Shown here in pieces: positions 9,013 through 18,257 of a stretch of 64,000 nt of DNA. The notes under the pieces were generated by a model that made no database searches, was not told the DNA's origin, and was given only the letters and a program-made list of their open reading frames with translations. The stretch spans positions 28,106 through 92,105 of the forward strand of contig JANLPY010000629.1 of assembly GCA_031367505.1 (NCBI GenBank). The letters run 5' to 3'. The first letter of the stretch is position 1. Every line of letters begins with the position of its first letter. A program made the position numbers and the translations under genes. The DNA is from JAKFWF01 sp031367505. Lineage in GTDB: Bacteria; Pseudomonadota; Alphaproteobacteria; Rhizobiales; Hyphomicrobiaceae.

Positions 9013-9710
9013 CGCGCACGAACTCGCCATACGCGGCACATTCCGCATTGCCGCTGATGATCTGGTTGTCGCCGGCATTTCCAGTTGGCAGTTTTGCCTA
9101 TAGCCACGCGCTCGAATGGGCGGTCGAGGCCGGCGATGTGACCGGCGCCGGAACATTGCAAGCTTGGATCGCCGACGTGCTGGAGCACGGGAGCCCGCGC
9201 AATGACGCTATCATTCTGAGTGACGCTTGGCGCGCCGTTCGTGACGCGGACTTGGCCGCACTTGCCGATGCCAACGACCTCGCGCTCGCCCTCGCTGGAA
9301 GCCGCGAGCGGTTAGTTGAGACGGCGTCGCAAGGTGATGCTTTCCGCATTGCTATTCGTGCGGCATGGCGCACTGCGGCGTTCGATACAGCCGATGCTGC
9401 CATCGAAGGCGACATCGCCTATCCGGTTGCCGTCGGCATGACGGCTGCCGCGCACGATCTTGACCTTGGCGCGACGCTCGATGCTTATTTGATGATGCTG
9501 CTTTCTAATCTGACGTCGGCTGCGATCCGCCTGAGCGTCATCGGCCAAACCCATGCGCAACGCATCGTCATGGAAGCCTTGCCCGCGATCCGCGAACTAG
9601 GCCTATATGCCGCCCATGCAACCCTCGACGACGTTGGCGGCTGCGCGTTCCGCTCCGATATCGCATCGATGCGTCACGAAACCCAAACGACGAGGCTCTT
9701 CCGCACATGA
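9009..9710 (+). CDS. ureF: Urease accessory protein UreF
   Basis: A 233-residue UreF, the all-helical factor that bridges UreD and UreG and controls GTPase-coupled nickel insertion. The family motif LSPAFPVGSFAYSHALEWAVEAG is at residues about 19-41, and a helix with LSNLTSAAIRLSVIGQTHAQR follows near residue 165. I chose the GTG at 9009 because it overlaps the ureE stop as GTGA; a GTG at 8985 would extend into ureE. The end overlaps ureG (ATGA). Confidence 0.93.
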   Translation: MTRTNSPYAAHSALPLMIWLSPAFPVGSFAYSHALEWAVEAGDVTGAGTLQAWIADVLEHGSPRNDAIILSDAWRAVRDADLAALADANDLALALAGSRERLVETASQGDAFRIAIRAAWRTAAFDTADAAIEGDIAYPVAVGMTAAAHDLDLGATLDAYLMMLLSNLTSAAIRLSVIGQTHAQRIVMEALPAIRELGLYAAHATLDDVGGCAFRSDIASMRHETQTTRLFRT

Positions 9711-10327
9711 CACGCACGCTCAATGGTCCGCTACGCGTTGGCATCGGCGGGCCGGTCGGCTCTGGTAAGACTTCGCTGGTGGAAGCGTTGTGCAAGCGGT
9801 TCCATGGCACGTACGACATCGTCGCGATTACCAACGACATCTACACCAAGGAAGACGCATTGATCCTGACGCGGTCTGGCGCTTTGCCGGAGGAGCGTAT
9901 CCTTGGTGTCGAGACCGGTGGTTGTCCGCATACGGCCATTCGCGAGGACTGCTCGATCAACCTTGCGGCGATCGCCGAGATGCGGGCCAAGTTTCCCAAG
10001 GTCGAAATCATCTTGATCGAATCCGGCGGCGATAACCTCGCGGCGACCTTCTCGCCGGAGTTGGCCGATATCACTCTGTATGTGATCGACGTCGCGCAGG
10101 GCGAGAAGATCCCGCGCAAGGGTGGCCCAGGCATCACGCGGTCGGATTTGCTGATCATCAACAAAACCGATCTGGCGCCGCACGTAGGGGCCAACCTCGA
10201 CATCATGGCATCGGACGCAAAAAAACAGCGCGGCGAGCGGCCGGTTGCTTTTACCAACATCCGTGCTGGCGAGGGTGTCGAGAAGGTCGCAGCCTTCATC
10301 GAAAAGGCGGGAGGGCTTGCGCGATGA
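9707..10327 (+). CDS. ureG: Urease accessory GTPase UreG
   Basis: A 206-residue SIMIBI-class GTPase that powers nickel insertion into apo-urease. It has the P-loop GGPVGSGKTSL (residues 14-24), TNDIYTKEDA, the metal-binding CPH in GVETGGCPHTAIRED, the ESGGDNLAATFSPEL Walker-B region and the NKTDLAP guanine-specificity motif. It starts in the ureF stop (ATGA) and closes the urease operon. No nickel transporter follows. Confidence 0.96.
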   Translation: MTRTLNGPLRVGIGGPVGSGKTSLVEALCKRFHGTYDIVAITNDIYTKEDALILTRSGALPEERILGVETGGCPHTAIREDCSINLAAIAEMRAKFPKVEIILIESGGDNLAATFSPELADITLYVIDVAQGEKIPRKGGPGITRSDLLIINKTDLAPHVGANLDIMASDAKKQRGERPVAFTNIRAGEGVEKVAAFIEKAGGLAR

Positions 10328-10443
10328 AGGCTTCGTTCAATTCACGACCCAACCGGCTGACTACGGTATGTATGCTATCGCCCTAGTCGTGGTGGTCTTG
10401 CGCCCGCAATGACGATCGCGGACAACAGACGTAACAACGGTCT

Positions 10444-10605
10444 CTACTGACGCCCTACCGTACCGAGTTGGATTGAACCGCCGAATGCCGATGTCGCCCA
10501 GCTGGCCAGTTTATTTCCGGAATTGTCCTCATCGGCGGCAAATGCCGCGACGCCTGAGGTTGCGACTAGCAGGATGGCTAAAGTAGCGGTGATGATCGAT
10601 TTCAT
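10444..10605 (-). CDS. Small secreted peptide, 53 residues, unknown
   Basis: A short ORF with a clear signal peptide: MKSIITATLAILLVATSGVA, then AFAA followed by DEDNSGN, giving a likely mature peptide of about 29 residues with no cysteines. GGAG lies 7 nt upstream of the ATG. Its ATG overlaps the TGA of the minus-strand ORF behind it (ATGA), which suggests coupling. I do not recognise the family. It lies between ureG and soxB, antisense to both, and could be a small periplasmic peptide. Confidence 0.5.
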   Translation of the reverse strand: MKSIITATLAILLVATSGVAAFAADEDNSGNKLASWATSAFGGSIQLGTVGRQ

Positions 10606-10940
10606 GGGACGCTCCGTTTGGCTTGATGATCCGCTCGATGACCGAGGTTGCCGGACCAGCTCGTTTCAATCTCACCGGCGCCGGCATTCTGAGTTATGAG
10701 CATAAAGCGGACGCGGCGATATTCAGCCAATTGGATTATGCTGCTGCCATTGGCGGTTAGGCCGTTCAGCCGAAGTTGTCCTCCTGACCACTGGGTGCAC
10801 TGGGACCAGCGCAACGACACCGCTTGCTTCGTCTCGCCGGCACAGCCATCGCCGCCACGGGCGCATTGCTGGCATTCGCCTGGGGCGAGCGCCCAAGACG
10901 TTGCAAGGCCGTCCCCATACGTGCTCAACTGGTCGTCCAT
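10602..10940 (-). CDS. Hypothetical protein, possible 112-residue partner of the small secreted peptide
   Basis: From the ATG at 10940 this frame encodes 112 residues ending in GNLGHRADHQAKRSVP. Three or more cysteines occur in GECQQCARGGDGCAG and WSQCTQW. The open frame extends further upstream into antisense soxB. Support: its stop forms an ATGA overlap with the secreted peptide gene, and its middle (LRLNGLTANGSSIIQLAEYRRVRFMLI) reads like ordinary protein. Against: no ribosome-binding site at the ATG, only moderate third-position GC, and overlap with the possible soxB leader. The family is unknown; the region may be non-coding. Confidence 0.3.
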   Translation of the reverse strand: MDDQLSTYGDGLATSWALAPGECQQCARGGDGCAGETKQAVSLRWSQCTQWSGGQLRLNGLTANGSSIIQLAEYRRVRFMLITQNAGAGEIETSWSGNLGHRADHQAKRSVP

Positions 10941-10973
10941 GCAACGACTGCGACGGCTACGGGACAGCAACTC

Positions 10974-12224
10974 TTGCGCTATTCGATCTTCTCGATTGTC
11001 GCCCAAGCATTGCGCGGCAACAAGGACTGGAAGCCGGTGTGGCGTGAGCCGGTACCGAAACCGTCGTACGATGCGATCGTCGTCGGTGGTGGTGGTCATG
11101 GACTTGCCACCGCCTATTACCTCGCCAAGAACCACGGCCTGACCAACATCGCGGTGGTCGAAAAGAGCCATCTTGGCTCAGGCAACGTCGGGCGCAATAC
11201 CACGATCATTCGCTCGAACTATCTGCTGCCCGGCAACACGCCGTTTTACGAGCACTCCCTCAAGCTATGGGAAGGGCTCGAGCAGGACATCAACTACAAC
11301 GCGATGATATCGCAGCGCGGCTGCTTGAACCTGTACCATTCGGACGGCCAGCGCGACGCCTACGCCCGTCGGGGTAACGCCATGCGGTTGCTCGGTATCG
11401 ACGCGGAATTACTCGACCGTGAGGGCGTACGCAAACTCTATCCGATGCTCGATTTCGACAACGCGCGGTTTCCGATCCATGGCGGCTTGTTGCAGAAGCG
11501 CGGCGGCAGCGTGCGGCATGATGCGGTGGCCTGGGGATATGCCCGGGCGGCCGACCAACGCGGCGTCGATCTGATCCAGAACTGCGAAGTCACCGGCATT
11601 CGGGTCGAGGCCGGACGTGTGAAAGGCGTAGAGACCACGCGCGGCTTTATCGGTGCGGCCAAAGTCGGTCTCGCGTGTGCAGGTAACTCGTCGCGCGTCG
11701 CATCGATGGCTGGGCTCAAGCTGCCGATCGAAAGCCATGTGCTGCAAGCGTTCGTATCGGAAGGCGTCAAGCCGTTGATCCCTGGTGTTGTCACGTTCGG
11801 CGCGGGCCACTTCTATATCAGCCAGTCGAACAAGGGCGGCTTGGTGTTCGGCGGCGGTATCGATGGCTACAACTCATACGCACAGCGCGGCAACCTGCCG
11901 ATCGTCGAGGATGTCGCCGAGGAAGCCATGGCGATGATGCCGATGGTCGGCCGTTTGCGCGTGCTGCGCTCGTGGGGCGGCATCATGGACATGAGCATGG
12001 ATGGCTCGCCGATCATCGACAAGACGCCGATCGATGGGCTCTATCTCAACGCTGGCTGGTGCTACGGCGGCTTTAAGGCGACGCCGGCTTCGGGCTGGTG
12101 CTTCGCGCACACGATCGCCAACAACGAGCCGCATAAACTCAATGCCGCGTTCCGCCTCGACCGGTTCCGCACCGGACACTTGATCGACGAAAAGGGCGCC
12201 GGCGCTCAACCTAATTTGCACTAG
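10974..12224 (+). CDS. soxB: Sarcosine oxidase beta subunit SoxB
   Basis: The 416-residue beta subunit of heterotetrameric sarcosine oxidase, which oxidatively demethylates sarcosine to glycine. It begins, as in the family, with RYSIFSIVAQALRG; the start is probably TTG at 10974, because the frame upstream (to 10824) does not look conserved. The FAD motif is AIVVGGGGHGLATAYYLAK. GGSVRHDAVAWGYARA contains the histidine that carries covalent FMN in characterised enzymes. WGGIMDMSMDGSPIID and NAGWCYGGFKATPASGW are typical late motifs. It is first in a soxBDAG operon. Confidence 0.93.
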   Translation: MRYSIFSIVAQALRGNKDWKPVWREPVPKPSYDAIVVGGGGHGLATAYYLAKNHGLTNIAVVEKSHLGSGNVGRNTTIIRSNYLLPGNTPFYEHSLKLWEGLEQDINYNAMISQRGCLNLYHSDGQRDAYARRGNAMRLLGIDAELLDREGVRKLYPMLDFDNARFPIHGGLLQKRGGSVRHDAVAWGYARAADQRGVDLIQNCEVTGIRVEAGRVKGVETTRGFIGAAKVGLACAGNSSRVASMAGLKLPIESHVLQAFVSEGVKPLIPGVVTFGAGHFYISQSNKGGLVFGGGIDGYNSYAQRGNLPIVEDVAEEAMAMMPMVGRLRVLRSWGGIMDMSMDGSPIIDKTPIDGLYLNAGWCYGGFKATPASGWCFAHTIANNEPHKLNAAFRLDRFRTGHLIDEKGAGAQPNLH

Positions 12225-12239
12225 AAGGCCCGCCAACCA

Positions 12240-12521
12240 ATGCGCATTACATGCCCCTATTGCGGCGAAAGGGACGCCCAGGAGTTCGCCTACTTGGGTG
12301 ATGCAACCTTGGTGCGCCCCGAGACGCCCGTCGCGCAACCGATTGATGATCACGTGCTCGATGTCTGGCATGAGTACGTGCATTTGCGCGACAACCCAGC
12401 GGGTGAGCACAAGGAGCACTGGTACCATCAGGCCGGTTGCCGGCGGTGGCTCGTGGTGACCCGTGATGTGCGGACACACGCGATTGCTGGTCCGGCTATT
12501 CCGGCGGGGCACGCGGCATGA
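12240..12521 (+). CDS. soxD: Sarcosine oxidase delta subunit SoxD
   Basis: A 93-residue zinc-binding subunit. CPYCGERD at residues 5-12 supplies the first zinc ligands, and HYQ-type residues plus Cys in HQAGCRRWLVVTRD (about 64-77) the rest; EEFVYLGDA-like FAYLGDATLVRPE and VHLRDNPAGEHKEHWYH are family signatures. It stabilises the alpha-beta complex. It sits 15 nt after soxB and overlaps soxA by 4 nt (ATGA). Confidence 0.93.
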   Translation: MRITCPYCGERDAQEFAYLGDATLVRPETPVAQPIDDHVLDVWHEYVHLRDNPAGEHKEHWYHQAGCRRWLVVTRDVRTHAIAGPAIPAGHAA

Positions 12522-15496
12522 GCAGCACTCAACCGAGGCGCATTGCAACCGGCGGGCTGATTGATCGTTCAAAGCCGCTGCTGTTCAAGTTCGACGGCAA
12601 AACCTATCAGGGCCATGGCGGCGATACACTGGCCTCGGCGCTGCTGGCCAATGGTGTTTCGCTCGTTGGACGCTCGTTCAAATATCATCGCCCACGCGGC
12701 ATTCTATCGGCGGGGCCTGAGGAGCCCAACGCAATTGTTGAGCTGCGCTCCGGTGCGCGTCGTGAACCCAATACGCGGGCGACGGTCGCCGAGCTTTACG
12801 ATGGTCTCGAAGCGCGCAGCCAGAACCGCTGGCCGTCGCTCGCCTTCGATGTGCTGGGTGTGAACAATCTCGTGAGCCCGCTGCTGTCGGCAGGCTTCTA
12901 CTATAAGACCTTCATGTGGCCGGCGTCGTTCTGGGAGAAGGTCTACGAGCCGTTGATCCGTCGCGCGGCCGGGCTCGGTAACGCATCCGGCCTCGAAGAT
13001 CCAGATATGTACGAGAAGGCATTTGCCCATTGCGACGTGTTGGTGATTGGCGCGGGCGCGACCGGACTGATGGCAGCACTCGCCGCTGGCCGCTCGGGCG
13101 CGCGGGTGATCCTCACCGACGAGGATTTCGTAATGGGTGGACGAGCGATTGCCGAGCGTCGCGAGATCGATCGCATCCCGTCTGTCGAATGGGCGGCTCA
13201 GACCGTGGCGGAACTGGCCGCCATGCCGGAAGTCCGCCTGATGCCGCGCACCACGGTGTTCGGCGTCTATGACGGTGGAACCTATGGCGCGCTTGAACGC
13301 GTCAATGATCACGTGATCCAGCCACCGAGCCATCAACCGCGCCAGCGGACGTGGCGGATCATCGCCAAGCGCTGCGTCTTGGCGGCGGGCTCGATCGAAC
13401 GGCCGTTGGTATTCGGCGATAACGACCGGCCGGGCGTGATGATGGCCGGCGCCGTGCGCAGCTACATCAATCGGTATGCGGTGTCACCCGGCGAGCGCGT
13501 CGTGGTGTTTGCCAACAACGACGACGCCGCACGATCGATCGGCGACATCACGCGTGCCGGCGGCATTGTCGAAGCGGTTGTCGACCCGCGTGTCGATCCA
13601 GCGGCGGACGTGAAACAGGCGGCCGACAATGTTGGCGCGCGGCTCATCCAAGGCGTCATCACGCGGGCCCATGGCACACGCGCCGTGCAGGGCGTCGATA
13701 TAGAGAGTGCATCTGGCACTTCGCGACTGGAATGTGATCTGGTGGCGATGTCAGGCGGCTGGAGCCCGACCGTGCATCTGACGTCTCATTTGGGCGCGCG
13801 ACCGGTTTGGAACGACAAGTTGTCGGGGTTCACGCCCGGCGACGTGCCGTCTGGGATGACCGTCGCTGGCGCGGCCAAAGGCACCTTCGCGCTGACCGAT
13901 TGTTTGGCGGCGGGGGCTGCCGCAGGTCTCGATGCCGCATCTGCCGCTGGCTTCCGGCGCGCGCAAATCGAAGTGCCGGATGCCGACCCCGAGAGCACGG
14001 CGTCGTCGCCGCTATGGCGCGTGAAGAATGCCAAGGGCAAATCCTTCATCGATTTGCAAAACGACGTGACGACCGACGATGTGGCGCTCGCCCGTCAGGA
14101 AGGCTTCACCCGCGTCGAGCACTTGAAACGCTATACGACGCTCGGCATGGGCACCGAGCAGGGCAAGACCGCGAACGTCAACGGCCTCGCCATGATGGCG
14201 GAACTCAACTCCAAGACCATCGCCGAAACCGGCACGACAGTGTTCCGCCCGCCTTATACGCCGGTCGCCATAGGTGCACTCGCCGGCCACCATCGCGGGC
14301 GCGAAACCCGGCCGACGCGCTATGCACCAGCGCACGATTGGGCGAAACGTCAGGGCGCGAGCTTTATCGAAGCCGGTGTCTGGATGCGCGCCTCATACTT
14401 CCCCAAGCCCGGCGAGAAGGATTGGTTCGAAGCGACCGTGCGCGAGGTAAAAGCTGTCCGTAACAACGTCGGGATTTGCGATGTCTCGACGCTCGGCAAG
14501 ATCGATATCCAGGGGGCCGACGCGGGCCGCTTTCTCGATCTCGTCTATACCAACACATTCTCGACTTTGCCCGTTGGACGCGCGCGCTACGGATTGATGT
14601 TGCGCGAGGACGGGTTTGTCATGGACGACGGCACCACGTCGCGGCTCGGGCCCGATCACTACCTGATGACGACGACCACGGTGAACGCCGGCAAGGTGAT
14701 GCAGCATCTGGAATTTTGTCATCAGGTGCTGTGGCCCGGTTTCGACGTGCAGATGATTTCGGTATCGGATCAGTGGGCGCAATTCTCGGTGGCAGGCCCG
14801 AAGTCGCGCGACGTTCTGCGGCGGGTGATCGACAGCCAACACGACATTGCGAACGCGACATTCCCGTATATGGCCGCCGCCAACATCACCGCGATGGGTG
14901 GCATCGCGGCACGCCTTTATCGCATCTCGTTCTCGGGCGAGCTTGCCTACGAAATTGGCGTGCCCGCGCGCTATGGCAGCGCACTGGCCGATGCTATCAT
15001 GGAAGCCGGGGCCAGCTTTGGCATCACGCCTTATGGTCTCGAAGCGCTCAACGTCATGCGCATCGAGAAGGGCCACGTGACGGGCGCCGAACTCAATGGG
15101 CAGACCACCGCCCGAGACTTGGGGGTGGGCCGGATGCAATCCACCAAGAAGGACTACATCGGTCGCATCATGAAAGAGCGAGCGGGGTTGATCGATCCAG
15201 ACCGGGCGTCGCTTGTCGGCGTGCGGCCGGTGGACAAGACGGCGCGGTTGCGCGCTGGTGCACACTTCGTTCCGCAGAACATGGAAGCCAACGGCGACAA
15301 CGATCAGGGCTACATGACCTCGTGCGCCTATTCGCCATCGCTCGACAGCTGGATCGGACTCGGCATGCTGGCGCGCGGGCCGGCCCGGCACGGTGAAGTC
15401 ATTCGCGCCGTCGATCTGTTACGTGGTGGCGATACGCTGGTCGAGGTTTGTTCGCCCGTATTCTACGATCCGGAAGGAGTGCGCCTGCGTGATTGA
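12518..15496 (+). CDS. soxA: Sarcosine oxidase alpha subunit SoxA
   Basis: A 992-residue subunit with four recognisable parts: an N-terminal ferredoxin-like domain (residues about 15-95, GHGGDTLASALLANGV...GRSFKYHRPRG) lacking iron-sulphur cysteines; a dinucleotide-binding oxidoreductase domain (CDVLVIGAGATGLMAALAAG near 170, NAD site); a linker; and a C-terminal GcvT-like folate-binding domain (from about 610, WKDWFEATVREV-like region, ending with GLGMLARGPARHGE). The folate domain captures formaldehyde as 5,10-methylene-tetrahydrofolate. Length is normal for the family. The end overlaps soxG. Confidence 0.95.
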   Translation: MSSTQPRRIATGGLIDRSKPLLFKFDGKTYQGHGGDTLASALLANGVSLVGRSFKYHRPRGILSAGPEEPNAIVELRSGARREPNTRATVAELYDGLEARSQNRWPSLAFDVLGVNNLVSPLLSAGFYYKTFMWPASFWEKVYEPLIRRAAGLGNASGLEDPDMYEKAFAHCDVLVIGAGATGLMAALAAGRSGARVILTDEDFVMGGRAIAERREIDRIPSVEWAAQTVAELAAMPEVRLMPRTTVFGVYDGGTYGALERVNDHVIQPPSHQPRQRTWRIIAKRCVLAAGSIERPLVFGDNDRPGVMMAGAVRSYINRYAVSPGERVVVFANNDDAARSIGDITRAGGIVEAVVDPRVDPAADVKQAADNVGARLIQGVITRAHGTRAVQGVDIESASGTSRLECDLVAMSGGWSPTVHLTSHLGARPVWNDKLSGFTPGDVPSGMTVAGAAKGTFALTDCLAAGAAAGLDAASAAGFRRAQIEVPDADPESTASSPLWRVKNAKGKSFIDLQNDVTTDDVALARQEGFTRVEHLKRYTTLGMGTEQGKTANVNGLAMMAELNSKTIAETGTTVFRPPYTPVAIGALAGHHRGRETRPTRYAPAHDWAKRQGASFIEAGVWMRASYFPKPGEKDWFEATVREVKAVRNNVGICDVSTLGKIDIQGADAGRFLDLVYTNTFSTLPVGRARYGLMLREDGFVMDDGTTSRLGPDHYLMTTTTVNAGKVMQHLEFCHQVLWPGFDVQMISVSDQWAQFSVAGPKSRDVLRRVIDSQHDIANATFPYMAAANITAMGGIAARLYRISFSGELAYEIGVPARYGSALADAIMEAGASFGITPYGLEALNVMRIEKGHVTGAELNGQTTARDLGVGRMQSTKKDYIGRIMKERAGLIDPDRASLVGVRPVDKTARLRAGAHFVPQNMEANGDNDQGYMTSCAYSPSLDSWIGLGMLARGPARHGEVIRAVDLLRGGDTLVEVCSPVFYDPEGVRLRD

Positions 15497-16106
15497 AGCT
15501 CCAGCAACGCTCACTTCATCGGCCCTCGACGGGTTCATGCACCCCGGCCGCTATGGCCGTGCAGCCGGCCCGGCAGGCGTCGTCGCACGCGAACGCCGTA
15601 ACGTTGCGATCGCCAGTATGATTGCTAAACGCGGACAGATAGCCGCGCTCAGCGCCAAGATCAAAGCGCGGACCGGACTTGATTTACCGATGACACCTCG
15701 CTTCGCGAATGTCGGTCATTTGGGCTTTTTGTGGACGGCACCTGGCCAATGGTTGGCGTCGGCCGAGGGTGAAGCCGGCGCCGCATTCGCCCAGGAACTC
15801 GCGTTGGACTTGGCCGGGCTGGCGGCGGTGACCGATCAATCCGACGGGCGCGTGCTCATTCGGGTTGCGGGCGAACGGGTGCGCGACATGCTCGCCAAGG
15901 GCTGCATGATTGATCTGCACCCGAGCACGTTCAAACCCGGCGACACCGCCATAACGCCAATCGCGCTGTTGACTGTACAAGTTACCCGATTGGCCGATGA
16001 TGCTGGCGCGACCGTTTTCGAGCTCGCCGCCATGCGCAGTTTTGCACCGAACCTTTGGCACTGGCTCGAAGCGTCTGCGGCGGAATTCGGGCTGGACGTG
16101 GCCTGA
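15489..16106 (+). CDS. soxG: Sarcosine oxidase gamma subunit SoxG
   Basis: A 205-residue gamma subunit related to the GcvT fold. Markers are SDQSDGRVLIRVAG-type TDQSDGRVLIRVAGERVRDMLAKGCMIDLHPSTF and the terminal ELAAMRSFAPNLWHWLEASAAEFG. The GTG at 15489 overlaps the soxA stop by 8 nt in a different frame; longer forms would run back inside soxA. It completes soxBDAG. No glyA, purU or folD follows here, although those often accompany the operon. Confidence 0.92.
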   Translation: MIEAPATLTSSALDGFMHPGRYGRAAGPAGVVARERRNVAIASMIAKRGQIAALSAKIKARTGLDLPMTPRFANVGHLGFLWTAPGQWLASAEGEAGAAFAQELALDLAGLAAVTDQSDGRVLIRVAGERVRDMLAKGCMIDLHPSTFKPGDTAITPIALLTVQVTRLADDAGATVFELAAMRSFAPNLWHWLEASAAEFGLDVA

Positions 16107-16267
16107 AGCGTGTCGTTCGCAAAAATTATTCAGCTAGCAGTTCAGTTTTCATCCGCTTTGTTGCCAAAGTCAGCTCAGATAGTTCGTCCAAGCTCGGCCG
16201 CTCATTTCGCGGCGGCAGCGACCGCACTCCCTATTGTGGGATGCGTGGATTCTACAGTGGGCGTATC

Positions 16268-17713
16268 ATGGTCAGACCAGCAAACTGTACATTTGGAACG
16301 GCGTTGACGGTGGCTTTTGCCGCCATTTTTTTGGCCTCGTGCGGTATCGAGGCAGCGGGTCCGGCGGAAGCCAAATCGCCGGCCGAACAGATGGCCGAGC
16401 GTTTCGCCGAGACGAGTTCGGCGCCCGCACCTACTCATCAGATGGAAGCTGCAACTCAGAAATCCGACACGGCGGCCAAGGCCGCTGACGACGCACAACA
16501 ATTTGCGGCCAAAAAGCGTGCGGCCGAGGTCGCGGCCAAGCGGGCAGAAGAAAAAGCGCGCAAGGCTGCGGCAACGGCTGCCGCTGCGAAATCGGCTGAG
16601 CAATTGAAGGCCGATGAAACTGAGATGCTGGCTAACGCCCGGCTCGAAGCAGAATCGCGGCGTGTAGAAATGGAGACGGCCCGCATCGAGCGTGAGATGG
16701 CCGAAGTCGCAGCGATCGCGGCCGAAAAGGCAAAGGCCGATGCCAGTGCCGAGAGCCACCGTCTGGCGCTGGAACAGCGAGCGACCCAGATCGCCGCTGC
16801 TGCCGCCGCGAGCAAAGCTGCGGAGGCGCAAAAGAAGGCGGACGAACTTCGCCTGGCTGAAGAGCGTCGCCTGGCCGAAGAGAAGTTGATTGCTGACGCA
16901 AAGGCCGCCGAAAGCGCGCGGATCAAGATGGCCGAGGAGGCAATTGCAAAGGCTGCCGAGCAAGCGCGGGCCGCAGAGCAAATGCGCGTTGCCGAAGTGA
17001 AGGCGCTCGAAGCAAGGCGCGAAGCGGAGGCCCGGGCCCTATCGGAAAGTCTGCGCCGTGCCGATGCTATTCGCGAGGCGAGGGCGGCAGCGCTGAAACA
17101 GGACGAGACCTCTTCGATCATGTTATCGCCGCCGGCGCCTGCGTCGCCAGCCGTTATGCCGGTGCTCAGCAAGCCGGAGCCCGAAGTCCGAATGGCCATG
17201 CCTCAGCACGGCCGGGCGCCGGCGCGTGCCACGATTTTAATCGTCATGGAAGCAGGCAATAAGGGCATCCGCCGTTTTGAAAAAACGGCAGACCCCGTCC
17301 TGTGCGTGAATGATGGCTGTTACGTCAGCGAAGGGGCCTTGAAACCAGCGGTCATGCGGGAGCGCAACAAGGTGCTCGGTTTCGCCAACACGCTAGGCGC
17401 GCGCGCCGGTGCCTGCCAGCGCTCGCTTGGTTGCACGTTTCGCGGTGTCGATCTCGCCAGCACCGGCGGGTTCATTCAGCCGGTCGACATGAAAATGGTG
17501 GCGCACGACCGCCGCGAAAGTCAAGTTCTGGATGCGGATTCAGATTGCCGTCTCGATGGAGCACGCCTGTCATGCCGGCGGCCGGTGACGACCGCAACAT
17601 ATCGGCTTTGGGTGGTGCCAGAAGCGCTTGCCGATAAGGCTGGCGCTGCTGCCCTCGAAGCGGCGGTTCGCGAGGGACTGCCGTCCGGTCACAGCGCTGG
17701 GCTAGCGCAATAA
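16268..17713 (+). CDS. Lipoprotein with long Ala/Glu/Lys coiled coil and Cys-rich C-terminal domain
   Basis: A 481-residue protein with a lipoprotein signal (VAFAAIFLASC, lipobox Cys25), a highly charged alanine-rich coiled-coil region from about 55 to 350 resembling TolA-like stalks, then a proline-rich linker and a globular C-terminus of about 150 residues. That domain contains paired cysteines in VLCVNDGCYVSEG, GACQRSLGCTFRG and DSDCRLDGARLSCRRP, enough for three disulphides. I do not recognise the C-terminal family. The ATG at 16268 was chosen because it begins directly before the signal sequence. It is probably a lipid-anchored periplasmic spacer protein. Confidence 0.75.
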   Translation: MVRPANCTFGTALTVAFAAIFLASCGIEAAGPAEAKSPAEQMAERFAETSSAPAPTHQMEAATQKSDTAAKAADDAQQFAAKKRAAEVAAKRAEEKARKAAATAAAAKSAEQLKADETEMLANARLEAESRRVEMETARIEREMAEVAAIAAEKAKADASAESHRLALEQRATQIAAAAAASKAAEAQKKADELRLAEERRLAEEKLIADAKAAESARIKMAEEAIAKAAEQARAAEQMRVAEVKALEARREAEARALSESLRRADAIREARAAALKQDETSSIMLSPPAPASPAVMPVLSKPEPEVRMAMPQHGRAPARATILIVMEAGNKGIRRFEKTADPVLCVNDGCYVSEGALKPAVMRERNKVLGFANTLGARAGACQRSLGCTFRGVDLASTGGFIQPVDMKMVAHDRRESQVLDADSDCRLDGARLSCRRPVTTATYRLWVVPEALADKAGAAALEAAVREGLPSGHSAGLAQ

Positions 17714-17717
17714 GGGA

Positions 17718-18257
17718 TCAGGCGGCGCTTCGTGATGCGGCCAGATCGGCGACTTCGCCGGTCTGCGCCGTTGAACAATCGAGAGAGCTTGATACGCCAA
17801 GCCAGCGCTTGCGATCGGCTTGCGCATCGAGATCGTCGCGGATGGCGTCGAGATCGAATCCTGCTTTCTCAAGTGCCGCCAAAACGCAGTCGACCGGTTG
17901 GCTGCGTGCGCTTGTCGCCGCCCAGATGATGGCCGAGCGAATGCCGGATTTGCAATGCGCAACGACCGGGCCATCGAGACCCCGCAATGCATCGGCCATG
18001 CCTTCCACCACCGCATCCGTGAACAGGTCGTGCTTGGCAGCCGGAACATGGCGAAACACCAAACCAGCGCGCCAGGCAAGCGCTGCTTCGGTCTTGGCGA
18101 GCATCTGATCGGCTTCTTCGCCGTCCGGCCTGTTGGATATGATGCTGGCGATGCCGCGGCTTGCGAGGAACGCGAAATCGCCCGGTGTAAGGGCTGCGGC
18201 GACGGCAAATTCCGGCGTGATCCAGGTCAACTGAGGTTCGATGAAGGTCGACTGCAT
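17718..18257 (-). CDS. TIGR01244/DUF442-type phosphatase-like protein
   Basis: A 179-residue protein of the dual-specificity-phosphatase fold with the signature HCKSGIRSA (CX5R loop) near residue 118, and the N-terminal FLASRGIASIISNRPDGEEADQ characteristic of the beta-lactamase-hydrolase-like phosphatase family (BLH domain). The ATG at 18257 gives the usual N-terminus. Relatives sit near sulphide metabolism regulators, but here it is divergent from an Lrp/AsnC gene, 199 nt away. Substrate unknown. Confidence 0.8.
   Translation of the reverse strand: MQSTFIEPQLTWITPEFAVAAALTPGDFAFLASRGIASIISNRPDGEEADQMLAKTEAALAWRAGLVFRHVPAAKHDLFTDAVVEGMADALRGLDGPVVAHCKSGIRSAIIWAATSARSQPVDCVLAALEKAGFDLDAIRDDLDAQADRKRWLGVSSSLDCSTAQTGEVADLAASRSAA

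Noticed and set aside
10824..10973. Fifty-residue N-terminal extension of SoxB resembling a signal peptide
   Set aside because: SoxB is cytosolic and its conserved start is RYSIFS; the extension overlaps other candidate ORFs and lacks family similarity.
16202..17199. Long minus-strand ORFs opposite the coiled-coil lipoprotein
   Set aside because: They mirror Ala/Glu codon runs of the lipoprotein as Ser/Arg/Leu-rich frames; no independent evidence.
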